DNA of 64,000 nucleotides from Candidatus Peregrinibacteria bacterium (GTDB taxonomy: Bacteria; Patescibacteriota; Gracilibacteria; Peribacterales; Peribacteraceae), in assembly GCA_016196225.1 (NCBI GenBank), contig JACPXZ010000025.1, positions 1 through 64,000 of the forward strand, written 5' to 3'. A program made the position numbers and the translations under genes. Positions 16,231-24,449 of this stretch are shown in pieces. Position 1 is the stretch's first letter, and the number at the start of each line of letters is the position of its first letter. The notes under the pieces were generated by a model that saw only the letters and a program-made list of their open reading frames with translations, searched no databases and was not told the origin of the DNA.

Positions 16231-18041
16231 ATATACGAAATTTTTGCATTATTGCCCATATTGACCATGGCAAGTCCACTCTTGCGGATCGGATGATGGA
16301 GAAGACGGAGACACTCGCGCAGCGGGAACTCAAGGAACAGCATCTCGATACCATGGATTTGGAGCGGGAGCGGGGGATCACGATCAAACTGACACCGGTG
16401 CGGATGCACTGGCAAGGGGTGACGTTAAATCTTATTGATACTCCCGGTCATACGGATTTTCGGTATGAAGTGAGCCGCAGTTTGGCTGCGGTGGAAGGGG
16501 CGATTCTTCTTGTGGATGCTTCGCAGGGGATCCAGGCACAGACATTGGCAGTACTGTATATGGCGATGGAACATTCTCTTACCATCATTCCTGTTCTCAA
16601 TAAAATCGATCTTCCAGCGGCGGATCCGGAGCGGGTGAGTCGGGATGTAGTCAAGCTCTTAAATTGCAAACAAGAAGATATTCTTTTGATTTCCGCCAAA
16701 GAGGGGAAGGGGATCGAGGAGGTTCTTGATGCTGTTGTGGCAAGAATTCCTGCACCCGCGTGTCATGCTGAGCGTAGTCGAAGCATGGCTCTCATCTTTG
16801 ATGCCCTTATGGATACCTATCGTGGGGCTGTTGCGTATGTGCGCATGGTGGAAGGGGAGTTTGCGAAGGGGGACCGCATTCACCTTATCGGGACCCACAC
16901 ATCATTGGAGATTCAGGACACCGGACACTTCAGCCCCAAATATATTTCGGATCCAAAGCTCACCGAAGGACAAATCGGATACATTGTGACCGGCGCAAAA
17001 GACGTTTTGCAGGTGCGTACGGGCGATACGATTGCCTCGTCAGGCGATCTCCCCCCGCTCCCAGGATATAAACATGTCCAACCGATGGTCTTTGCTGGGC
17101 TTTATCCAACGGATGCGGATGATTATCCGCAGTTACGAGAATCTCTTGAACGATTGTCGCTCAATGATGCCGCAATTGTTTTCGAAACGGAACGGAATGC
17201 GGCACTCGGTAACGGATTTCGGTGTGGTTTTTTGGGGCTGCTCCATATGGATATCGTGCAGGAGCGACTGGAACGGGAATACGATTGTGATCTCATCATC
17301 ACGGCGCCGAGTGTTCTTTATGAAGTACAATTGCAGGCCAAGAATCCCGGAGAAGTCGTGCGTACGAGTCTGCTCAAAGAAAATGAACCCGATACTGCGT
17401 GTATCAGTAACCCGGCGGATTTTCCGGATCCGACATATATTAAGGAGATACGCGAGCCATGGGTCACATTAGAGATTGTCTGTCGGAGTGACGACATCGG
17501 TCCCATTATGCAGATGGTCCAGAGTCGGCGCGGGGTTTACGAGGGGCTCGAGTATTTGGAGGGGGAGCGAGCGGTTCTTCATTTCGAAGTGCCATTACAG
17601 GGGATCGTGCTGGATTTTTTCGATCAGATGAAGTCTTTAAGTTCCGGTTATGCATCGATGAGCTACGAGCCATTGGGATATCGGTCAGGAGATTTGGTGA
17701 AACTTCAGATCCTTCTTCTTGGTGAACCCACGGAAGCCTTAAGTACGATTGTTCATCGATCGGAAGGACATGCGGTGGGTTCTCTGGTTTGTAAAAGACT
17801 GAAAGATGTTTTACCAAAACAGCAGTTTCAGATACCGATACAAGCCGCGATTGGAGCGAAGATCGTTGCCCGCGAAACGCTTCCCGCTCTCCGTAAAGAT
17901 GTGACAGGGTATTTGTACGGAGGAGATGTCTCGCGCAAAAAAAAGCTTCTCGAAAAGCAGAAGAAAGGCAAAAAGCGCATGAAGCAGTTTGGGAAGGTGA
18001 TGCTCACGCAGGAGGCTTTTTTAAGTGTGCTTAAGCGGTAG
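16227..18041 (+). CDS. lepA: Elongation factor 4 (LepA)
   Basis: Ribosome-associated GTPase of 604 residues. G motifs are IDHGKSTL, DTPGHTDF and NKIDLP. Domains II, III and V and the EF4-specific C-terminal domain follow (FRCGFLGLLHMDIVQERLEREY, EPWVTLEI, SSGYASMSYEPLGY, KRLKDVLPKQQFQIPIQAAIG, MKQFGKV). At about residue 178 the surface loop between the G domain and domain II reads PACHAERSRSMALIFD, where other LepA proteins have a short polar loop; this is an in-frame copy of a dispersed repeat. The start codon overlaps the csaB stop; the 3' end overlaps the next, convergent gene by 11 bases. Confidence 0.97.
   Translation: MNIRNFCIIAHIDHGKSTLADRMMEKTETLAQRELKEQHLDTMDLERERGITIKLTPVRMHWQGVTLNLIDTPGHTDFRYEVSRSLAAVEGAILLVDASQGIQAQTLAVLYMAMEHSLTIIPVLNKIDLPAADPERVSRDVVKLLNCKQEDILLISAKEGKGIEEVLDAVVARIPAPACHAERSRSMALIFDALMDTYRGAVAYVRMVEGEFAKGDRIHLIGTHTSLEIQDTGHFSPKYISDPKLTEGQIGYIVTGAKDVLQVRTGDTIASSGDLPPLPGYKHVQPMVFAGLYPTDADDYPQLRESLERLSLNDAAIVFETERNAALGNGFRCGFLGLLHMDIVQERLEREYDCDLIITAPSVLYEVQLQAKNPGEVVRTSLLKENEPDTACISNPADFPDPTYIKEIREPWVTLEIVCRSDDIGPIMQMVQSRRGVYEGLEYLEGERAVLHFEVPLQGIVLDFFDQMKSLSSGYASMSYEPLGYRSGDLVKLQILLLGEPTEALSTIVHRSEGHAVGSLVCKRLKDVLPKQQFQIPIQAAIGAKIVARETLPALRKDVTGYLYGGDVSRKKKLLEKQKKGKKRMKQFGKVMLTQEAFLSVLKR
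16762..16787. repeat. Dispersed repeat encoding CHAERSRSM inside lepA
   Basis: GTCATGCTGAGCGTAGTCGA continues to AGCATGG. This repeat type is widespread in bacterial genomes and related copies lie at 10050 and 28736. Confidence 0.85.
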
Positions 18042-18678
18042 CCCTATTTTTTAAAAACGGCTCAAAAATCGCATGGAGCATGTGCATGGCGAGAGCCTGC
18101 GAGCGTTCAAACGGGACTTTTATGCCACGGGATTGAAGATACCCTTCGAGGATAAAGGCGGTCAGTTGCAGAACAGTCCCATCCATATTCTTTTCGTCCA
18201 GGAGGATGGCGGAGAGGATGACCTTTCCGTCAATGGAAAGGACAAGTTGAATGCGGGTTAGCCATTGGATCAGGATCCGGTTGGTCTCGCTATCCAACCG
18301 GGTTTTTTTGGTTAGGATGATACTTTCTTCGACTGTTTTTTCCGCACTGCGCTCGCCTTCTTCGGCAAGATATTCCTGAACGCGTCGCAGACATTCTTCG
18401 TTAATGAGAGAGAGGAGGGCGAGGAGAAATACGGATGGACAGTTGCGAGAACAAAGCCGCGCGATAAGGGTAGAGAGATGCTTGCGCTGGTCGTCCGTGA
18501 GGAATTGGACGATGGCTCCGGCGATACCGGTGTCGCGTTTTTTTGATCGCTTCTCTTCTTTTCGGATCTGTGCAATGGCAGCGCTTGCGCCGGAAAAGCG
18601 TTGGCGCGCTTCTTCGCTTAATTCTTCCGATGCTCCTCCGGGTCCTTCGCTTACGTTAAAAGATTCCGGATCAGACAT
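18031..18678 (-). CDS. Soluble helical protein of unknown function
   Basis: A 215-residue protein without membrane segments or signal peptide. Residues 1-50 are charged and low in complexity (SEGPGGASEELSEEARQRF). The remainder is predicted all-helical (LTDDQRKHLSTLIARLCSRNCPSVFLLALLSLINEECL; ILIQWLTRIQLVLSIDGKVILSAILLDE). No motif recognised. It is convergent with lepA and lies 18 bases downstream of rpmA on the same strand, so it is probably in the rpmA transcript. Confidence 0.6.
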   Translation of the reverse strand: MSDPESFNVSEGPGGASEELSEEARQRFSGASAAIAQIRKEEKRSKKRDTGIAGAIVQFLTDDQRKHLSTLIARLCSRNCPSVFLLALLSLINEECLRRVQEYLAEEGERSAEKTVEESIILTKKTRLDSETNRILIQWLTRIQLVLSIDGKVILSAILLDEKNMDGTVLQLTAFILEGYLQSRGIKVPFERSQALAMHMLHAIFEPFLKNRATA

Positions 18679-18696
18679 ACAGGGAGCAGCGTACTC

Positions 18697-18972
18697 TTAT
18701 TTTTCTACGGATACCACCGTGTGACGCTCCCGGTTTCCGTTGAACTTGGCCACGCGTTTGGTACAGAATTTTACAATACCATCGAGGGATGCATGGATGG
18801 TCCAATCGCTTCCGAGATGAGTGCCTTGCCCGGGACGAAACCAGAATCCCTTTTGGCGAATGAGCACTTCTCCCGCACGGACCGGATGTCCCCCAAAACA
18901 CTTCACGCCCCGGCGTTTTGCATTGCTATCTCTGCCGTTTTGGGTCGATCCCCCTGCTTTTTTATGAGCCAT
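18697..18972 (-). CDS. rpmA: 50S ribosomal protein L27
   Basis: L27 contacts the peptidyl-transferase centre through its N-terminus. The product is 91 residues: [28 protein letters not shown], then [34 protein letters not shown] 18972 gives the usual mature-like start MAHKKAGGS without the Firmicutes-type cleavable extension; the ORF-track start four codons upstream is less likely. In most bacteria rpmA is next to rplU; here rplU is about 13 kb away at 32132. Confidence 0.97.
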   Translation of the reverse strand: MAHKKAGGSTQNGRDSNAKRRGVKCFGGHPVRAGEVLIRQKGFWFRPGQGTHLGSDWTIHASLDGIVKFCTKRVAKFNGNRERHTVVSVEK

Positions 18973-18982
18973 AGTGCCCGGC

Positions 18983-19010
18983 ATTATAGCCGGGAAATTC
19001 CAAATTCCAA
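18983..19010 (-). promoter_or_regulatory. Promoter TTGGAA-N16-TATAAT for rpmA
   Basis: On the minus strand TTGGAA (19010-19005) and a perfect TATAAT (18988-18983) stand 16 bases apart, ten bases before the rpmA ATG, so the leader would be only a few bases. Confidence 0.65.
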
Positions 19011-19011
19011 G

Positions 19012-19088
<77 letters not shown>

Positions 19089-19104
19089 GGCTGATCCTAC
19101 CGTA

Positions 19105-19572
19105 TTAAAGGGATCTCCTCAACTCCTCTATCTTCTCACGGTGAAAAAGGAAGAGCTTCCAATGTTCGATTATCGGCATTTGGCGAAGGGTTTCCTGATA
19201 GGTGGCTTCTTGAGTCTCGCGAGTAAGAGCGGGGTCAGGAGGAGAGAGAAAAGGTTTGGATGGGGTTTTATTGATAAGAAGAACGCGTTCTCCCGGATTC
19301 ACAAGTCCCAGGTTTTCTTTGGCGTGTTTATCTTTGTATTGATCGGAACGATAGTATTCGAGGTTGCGGTATCCCACCGTAATACTGTCGGAAATTTTTT
19401 GATTTTGTTCTTCCATATCTTTGAGTGTTTGTTCGAAGATAATGTTGCGGTATACGGATTGTGCGAGGCCGAAGGCCATAATAGCGACCACGGTTAATCC
19501 TCCTACAATAGTAAGGCGTTTGCTGATGGGTTCGAGTGTGTGGTAGGGCAAGGCAAGTAGGCTGGTAGGCAA
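19105..19572 (-). CDS. FtsB/DivIC-like septum formation protein
   Basis: A bitopic division protein of up to 155 residues. A short N-terminal cytoplasmic segment is followed by one membrane helix (LTIVGGLTVVAIMAFGLAQSVY, about residues 20-41). Next come a coiled coil (FEQTLKDMEEQNQKISDSI) and the family end motif KENLGLVNPGERVLLI. A further extension of about 50 residues reaches the C-terminus. No ATG lies before the membrane helix; TTG codons within a local 16-base tandem repeat are the only candidate starts, so the exact start is uncertain. Transcribed divergently from murC. Confidence 0.75.
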   Translation of the reverse strand: MPTSLLALPYHTLEPISKRLTIVGGLTVVAIMAFGLAQSVYRNIIFEQTLKDMEEQNQKISDSITVGYRNLEYYRSDQYKDKHAKENLGLVNPGERVLLINKTPSKPFLSPPDPALTRETQEATYQETLRQMPIIEHWKLFLFHREKIEELRRSL

Positions 19573-19584
19573 GTAGGCTGGTAG
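19553..19584. repeat. 16-base tandem duplication
   Basis: Two copies of GCAAGTAGGCTGGTAG between the ftsB-like and murC genes, overlapping the likely start of the ftsB-like gene. Confidence 0.8.
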
Positions 19585-19602
19585 TAGAATAGAGCCTCTG
19601 TT

Positions 19603-20907
19603 ATGAAAATCTACTGCTCAGGGATCGGCGGCATCGGATTGAGCGCATATGCAGCTCTTCAAGAATCAGCGGGACATGCGGTCTCCGGCAGCGACCGATT
19701 ATCGAGTATCGTGACCGAGGATCTGATAAAACAGGGAATTCCTGTTTTTTGTAAACAGGATGGATCGCATGTTCCCGAAGACGCGGATCTGTTTGTATAT
19801 TCGCAGGCCGTCCCTCCCGATGCCCCCGAACGGCTTTGTGCGCGAGAGCAGGGGATCCGATCGATGAGTTACTTCGAAGCATTGGGAGAATTGAGCAAAG
19901 AGTATCGAACCGTTATTGCGGTTTGCGGTTCTCATGGAAAGTCTTCGACAACGGCGATGACGGGAGTGATGATGGCCGATACGGGGAAGAACCCGACCGT
20001 TATCGTAGGCACGCGGGTACCGCAATTTGATGGGAGGAACTGGCGTCGGGGAACAAAAGATTTTTTGCTCGTGGAAGCGTGTGAATATCGCAGTTCGTTC
20101 CTCAATTTTCAGCCGCATATCGTGCTTATGACGAATGGAGACTGGGATCATGTTGATGTATTCCCATCGCAAAAAGAGTACGAAGAGGCGTATGTGAGAT
20201 TTTTACAACAAATTCCTGCCGACGGAATGCTCATCACCCATGGCAGCGATCCAACGTGCAATCGGGTGGGAACAGAGGCCGGATGTCACATCGTTGATGC
20301 GGATCAGAAACCAAAGATCGCTCTGCAGGTCCCCGGTGATCATATGAAAGAAAATGCACAGCTCGTTTTGGCACTGGCACGATACTTTGGGATCCCCGAT
20401 GCACAGGTCGAGCGGTCACTCAAGAACTATCGTGGTTGCTGGCGTCGGATGGAACTGAAGGGATATCTTCAAAAAGCGGAAAACCGTATTCCGGTGATAG
20501 ATGATTATGCCCATCATCCCGCCGAGATTCGTGCCACGTTACGCGCACTCAAAGGGGCATATTCGAGCCGGCGTCTCGTTTGCATTTTTCAGCCGCACAT
20601 GCACAATCGAACGTGGACATTTTATCATGAGTTTTGTAGCGCGTTTGGAGATGCCGACGTATTGGTGCTAACGGACGTCTACGATGCGCGAACTCACGTG
20701 GAAAAAGAGCGGATTGATATCCAGAAATTTGCGCGGGATATCGGGGCAACGTATAGCGGCGATCTTAAAGCAACCGAGAAGTACGTGCGATCTATCGCTG
20801 CAGGAGGCGATATTCTTGTTTGTATGGGTGCAGGAGATATTACAAATCTTGCCCTTTGTATATCTCAAGAATTTTCGAAAGAATCTTTGCCATCTCCGCG
20901 CGGTTAA
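19603..20907 (+). CDS. murC: UDP-N-acetylmuramate--L-alanine ligase
   Basis: First amino-acid ligase of peptidoglycan synthesis; joins L-Ala to UDP-MurNAc. The 434-residue product has the N-terminal UDP-binding motif CSGIGGIGLSAYA, the ATP-binding P-loop CGSHGKSSTTAM (Ser replaces the usual Thr residues), the central segment LVEACEYRSSFLNFQPHIVLMTNGDWDH and C-terminal IDDYAHHPAEIRATL. TAGAAT lies 12 bases before ATG. The last 68 bases overlap the 3' end of the convergent SLH gene, so the final residues (SKESLPSPRG) are dictated by both genes. Confidence 0.93.
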   Translation: MKIYCSGIGGIGLSAYAALQESAGHAVSGSDRLSSIVTEDLIKQGIPVFCKQDGSHVPEDADLFVYSQAVPPDAPERLCAREQGIRSMSYFEALGELSKEYRTVIAVCGSHGKSSTTAMTGVMMADTGKNPTVIVGTRVPQFDGRNWRRGTKDFLLVEACEYRSSFLNFQPHIVLMTNGDWDHVDVFPSQKEYEEAYVRFLQQIPADGMLITHGSDPTCNRVGTEAGCHIVDADQKPKIALQVPGDHMKENAQLVLALARYFGIPDAQVERSLKNYRGCWRRMELKGYLQKAENRIPVIDDYAHHPAEIRATLRALKGAYSSRRLVCIFQPHMHNRTWTFYHEFCSAFGDADVLVLTDVYDARTHVEKERIDIQKFARDIGATYSGDLKATEKYVRSIAAGGDILVCMGAGDITNLALCISQEFSKESLPSPRG

Positions 20908-22111
20908 CAGGATCTTGCGGACCGAAGGTTCGCAGAGGCATACCAAACTCGTCGGTGTGGCCGCTCACGATTTCGTCATGGGCAGCGGTTTCGATGGCTC
21001 CCGCGTAGGGGGTACGGGGCTGGACATCTTCGAACACATCACCTTTTTGCCACCGGAGAGGGATATCAAGGGTTTGAAGGAGGGTGACCAGCACTTCTCC
21101 GCGAGTAGCCGGACGGCCGGGGTCGATATCCGTATCAATGAAGATCGTCCATCCGAGTTGTTCTGCGGAAGCAACATATGGAGAAAACCACTGATCCCGC
21201 GCTCGTGAATTGAGCGGACGGCGACTTGTGGAGGGCTCAATGGAAGCGATCTTGTGGGCAATTTTGGCAAGTTCTGCAATCGTCACAAAATTTCCCGGGC
21301 CGTAGTTCCCTGTAAGATTGCCATCGAGGTCTCGGTAGCCGGACATAATCCCAAGTCTCGCAACGGTATAGACCGAGTACGCAAACCATGTGATTTGCGG
21401 GACGTCATTGAAGACGAGAGCGGTGCCTTCTTCACTGGTAACGGTAACGTGCGTTTCGCCGCCACTCTGTTCTTTTTGTTGCTTCTCGCGGACACGATCT
21501 GCTTCGTCGCAAGCGAAAGTTACTGAGAGAGAAATACGGCTGTCTTGTTGGAGGAGGAGGGATTTTCGTGGAGGAGTGACGCATCCTTTAATACTTTTAA
21601 ACTGAACGGAGTACTGCCCTTCCGGCATGTCCGAATACGAAACGGGAGTTAAACCTGAATACGATGTATCATTGGGACCGGAAAGATCGAATTCGACATC
21701 AGAAGGATCGCTGTGTACAGCGACAATGCCAGTGCGGGTAAACGTATATTCAATGGTGGCACGCATCGATTCTCCTTGTTCTAAAGAAAAGGAAGCTTGC
21801 GGCCGATCATTGGTCTCAGGAAGGTCACCATCCTTTTCGAGAAGAATTTTGGCGATGGCGCCGTCAGGTGGTTTGGCGATGATGGTAAACATTCCCGGTG
21901 CGACGTTGGCGAGATTGCGCAGCGGTTGGGAACTCTTTTCCCGTGTATTGTTGGGATGGATAAGAGTCCATTCTCCGTATATGTCGCGCGGACTCTTTTG
22001 TTCAATAATGATCGTGGTGAGTGTTGCGGCACCGTGAAGGGTTTCGCCCGAATCTGCAGAGGCCGGTGTGTTGAGAGCAAGAAAGATGATGCAAAAAAGG
22101 AGGCGATTCAT
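20840..22111 (-). CDS. Secreted protein with PEGA-like and SLH domains
   Basis: A 423-residue exported protein with signal peptide NRLLFCIIFLALNTPASA. A beta-rich middle includes a PEGA-like unit (VAVHSDPSDVEFDL...GLTPVSYSDMPEGQYSVQF, about residues 128-165). From about residue 235 come SLH-type repeats (ITWFAYSVYTVARLGIMSGYRD, DQWFSPYVASAEQLGW, TPYAGAIETAAHDEIVSGHTD, NRAEMAKILSKIL). SLH domains bind pyruvylated wall polymers, matching the csaB gene in this window. TACACT lies eight bases before the ATG. Probable surface-anchored protein; the ligand of the middle part is unknown. Confidence 0.8.
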   Translation of the reverse strand: MNRLLFCIIFLALNTPASADSGETLHGAATLTTIIIEQKSPRDIYGEWTLIHPNNTREKSSQPLRNLANVAPGMFTIIAKPPDGAIAKILLEKDGDLPETNDRPQASFSLEQGESMRATIEYTFTRTGIVAVHSDPSDVEFDLSGPNDTSYSGLTPVSYSDMPEGQYSVQFKSIKGCVTPPRKSLLLQQDSRISLSVTFACDEADRVREKQQKEQSGGETHVTVTSEEGTALVFNDVPQITWFAYSVYTVARLGIMSGYRDLDGNLTGNYGPGNFVTIAELAKIAHKIASIEPSTSRRPLNSRARDQWFSPYVASAEQLGWTIFIDTDIDPGRPATRGEVLVTLLQTLDIPLRWQKGDVFEDVQPRTPYAGAIETAAHDEIVSGHTDEFGMPLRTFGPQDPVNRAEMAKILSKILEIYKGQDL

Positions 22112-22144
22112 TGTGCTCTAGTGTATCACTGTTCCTTTTGAACC

Positions 22145-22179
22145 GCCAAAGGCCCCGATCTTGCGATTGGGGCTTTGGC
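22145..22179. terminator. Strong GC-rich hairpin downstream of purL
   Basis: GCCAAAGGCCCCGATC pairs with GATTGGGGCTTTGGC around a TTGC loop. No T-run follows on either side, so it may be a terminator only in a broad sense. It lies between the purL end and the SLH gene promoter. Confidence 0.45.
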
Positions 22180-22257
22180 TTAACCCTTCCCTCTTATGTA
22201 AAGTTTTCAACCGTTGATACTACATGCCGTTCTTCACACTACGATATGTACGGTGAT

Positions 22258-22281
22258 ATAAAAGCAAGGATTTGCTTTTAT
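22258..22281 (-). terminator. Possible purL terminator hairpin
   Basis: Perfect 10-bp inverted repeat ATAAAAGCAA/TTGCTTTTAT with a four-base loop, 23 bases past the purL stop, with the T-tract inside the stem. Confidence 0.4.
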
Positions 22282-22303
22282 GTCAAATATTGTCTTTACT
22301 TTC

Positions 22304-24421
22304 TTATTTCACTGCAAAAAATCCTTCTGTAATGCCCTTTTTCCATTGTTGATGAAGGACGGGAAGAGGGAATGAAAGGGGGGATTGAGAACCGGTTTTC
22401 ACGATGAATAGGGGATCCTCGAGAGTGTGTCCAATGGAGAGAATACCGGGATATACAATGGGAGAGGCGGTTTCGATGAGGATGCCCGATGATGAGACAA
22501 GAAGATCGTTATCCACATGAACGCTCAAACCGATTGTTCCTCCGTATCCGCGTTTTGGAGTTGTCATTTCTAAGAGTGCCATCAGGAGTCCGTTGGTGAC
22601 GACATGAGCGGAAAGAATCTGGGGTAAAATCGTTGAAAATAGAGAAGAAATTTTCTCGAGATGATCCAAATGGACGATCGCAATATGTGAATTATGTTTT
22701 TTAAAATTCATGGAGATGGCATGATGTGCATTGGGTAAAATACCAATGCAACATACGGTGGCGGTTGGAGGGATAGAAACACCATCATCTGCGCAGTTAT
22801 AAAGGGATACGTTGCCGGAGATGAATGGAATCTTAAGCTCATGTGCCGCATCGCATAATCCACGTACGCCTTCCTGCAATTGCCAGAGCTGATCGGGTAC
22901 TTCGGGATTGCCGAAGTTTAGACAGTCGGTGAGCGCACGGGGCGTCGCTCCAACGGCAATGATTTTTTGTAAAGCCTGTGAAGCGGCTTTACGTCCCTGT
23001 TGGTATGGATCGTGATCCAGTGGTCCGGCGCAAGCGAGGGCGACACCGGTCCAATCGTTTTCATCCTGTAGCGGAGCGATCACAGCGGCATCGGCCTCGC
23101 CGGGTTCGAAAATTGTGTTTCCAATAACATTTTTATCGAAGTGAATAAAGAGGGGTTCTTTACTGCAGTTGTTGGGATCGTCGAGAGTGTGCATGAACTG
23201 TTTTTCGAGGGATATATCATGGTGAGAAGAATTTTTTTCGGGGTGACATGCTGGCCGTTCCTTTTCACCGTATTCAATACCGCACGTAATATCCATGGAC
23301 TTCGCCTTGCACACCGTTTCACCCTTATAGGTGAGATGATAAATCCCATCATCGGTTACTTTTCCAATCACGGATGCGCGTGCATTCTCTGCCATGAGGG
23401 GGAGTTCCCATGTTTCATTAAAATGTCGAAGAATATGGGATGTGAGATCCGGGTGACAGATGACGCACATGCGTTCCTGTGTTTCGGCACAGGCGATGAC
23501 TTCGGGGGGGAGATCCGGATAGGCGGTATGAATACGAGTGAGCTCAATCTCCGCTCCCAACCCCTCCGCAGCAACCTGCTCTACCGTTGCGCAGACGATA
23601 CCTCCCGCGCCCAAATCTTTGCAGCTTATCTTGTGGATATATTTTTCATTCTGTAACCATTCGAAGAGTTCATAGAATGCAGCCATCATGTGTCGCTCGA
23701 GGAAGGGATTGGGTTCCTGGACGGCACTGCGATTTGCCTTTTTTTCCGTATTGAGCAGTGACACCGATGCAAACGTAGCTCCACCAAATCCACTCCGGTC
23801 CGTGGCTTTACCAACCAGAATGATGTCATATCCAATGCGGCCTGCCTCTTTAGGTGTGAAGCTCGAAACGATGTGGTCTTCGCGAACAAGACCGATCGCC
23901 ACCGCATTCACAAGACAGTTTTTATCGTAATGTTTATCGAAGAGGGTGCTCCCTCCAAGATTGGGGACTCCAATGGGGTTGCCATACCCGCCGATGCCGC
24001 GGACGATGTCGCGAATAATGGTACGGGATTCTTCGCTCTTGCCATCGCCAAAACGGAGCATATCGAGGCAACCGATGACGCGCCCTCCCATGCAGAGGAC
24101 ATCACGAACGACGCCGCCAATTCCGGTGGCAGCGCCTTCGTACGGGACGATCTGAGACGGGTGATTGTGGGACTCGTGGGAGATAATGAGTCCCCATCGT
24201 TTTCCTTTCGGCGCATCGGTGATGGCGACGATGCCGCTGTCTTGTCCCGGACCGAGGATTGTCTGAGGGCTCGCGGTCGGCAGGGTTTTTAGAAATCTTT
24301 TGGATGATTTGTAACTGCAATGCTCGCTCCATTGAATGGCGAAAATCGTCTCTTCGGTTGTCGTGGGGTCTCGATCCAGTATGGCACAGATCCGTCGGCG
24401 TTCTTCCTGATCCAGTTTCAT
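22304..24421 (-). CDS. purL: Phosphoribosylformylglycinamidine synthase subunit PurL
   Basis: ATP-dependent step of de novo purine synthesis, converting FGAR to FGAM with ammonia from PurQ. The 705-residue product is the small PurL type. It has FAIQWSEHCSYKSS and LGPGQDSGIVAITD at the N-terminus, then SHNHPSQIVPYEGAATGIGGVVRDVLCMG and DLGAGGIVCATVEQ. The C-terminal half has ALTDCLNFGNPEVPDQLWQL and FISGNVSLYN. ATG 24421 is set by a TATAAT six bases upstream; the ORF-track extension reads through the divergent murJ promoter. No other purine gene is in this window. Confidence 0.95.
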   Translation of the reverse strand: MKLDQEERRRICAILDRDPTTTEETIFAIQWSEHCSYKSSKRFLKTLPTASPQTILGPGQDSGIVAITDAPKGKRWGLIISHESHNHPSQIVPYEGAATGIGGVVRDVLCMGGRVIGCLDMLRFGDGKSEESRTIIRDIVRGIGGYGNPIGVPNLGGSTLFDKHYDKNCLVNAVAIGLVREDHIVSSFTPKEAGRIGYDIILVGKATDRSGFGGATFASVSLLNTEKKANRSAVQEPNPFLERHMMAAFYELFEWLQNEKYIHKISCKDLGAGGIVCATVEQVAAEGLGAEIELTRIHTAYPDLPPEVIACAETQERMCVICHPDLTSHILRHFNETWELPLMAENARASVIGKVTDDGIYHLTYKGETVCKAKSMDITCGIEYGEKERPACHPEKNSSHHDISLEKQFMHTLDDPNNCSKEPLFIHFDKNVIGNTIFEPGEADAAVIAPLQDENDWTGVALACAGPLDHDPYQQGRKAASQALQKIIAVGATPRALTDCLNFGNPEVPDQLWQLQEGVRGLCDAAHELKIPFISGNVSLYNCADDGVSIPPTATVCCIGILPNAHHAISMNFKKHNSHIAIVHLDHLEKISSLFSTILPQILSAHVVTNGLLMALLEMTTPKRGYGGTIGLSVHVDNDLLVSSSGILIETASPIVYPGILSIGHTLEDPLFIVKTGSQSPLSFPLPVLHQQWKKGITEGFFAVK

Positions 24422-24427
24422 ATTGAA

Positions 24428-24442
24428 ATTATACGGTATCCT
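24428..24442. promoter_or_regulatory. Divergent -10 boxes for purL and murJ
   Basis: ATTATA at 24428-24433 is the minus-strand TATAAT of purL (six bases from its ATG). TATCCT at 24437-24442 serves murJ on the plus strand (seven bases from its ATG). The two start codons are only 28 bases apart. Confidence 0.6.
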
Positions 24443-24449
24443 GTATTCA

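Noticed and set aside
22258-22281. Riboswitch upstream of the SLH gene
   Set aside because: Only a simple 10-bp hairpin with no conserved aptamer features; more likely the purL transcript end.
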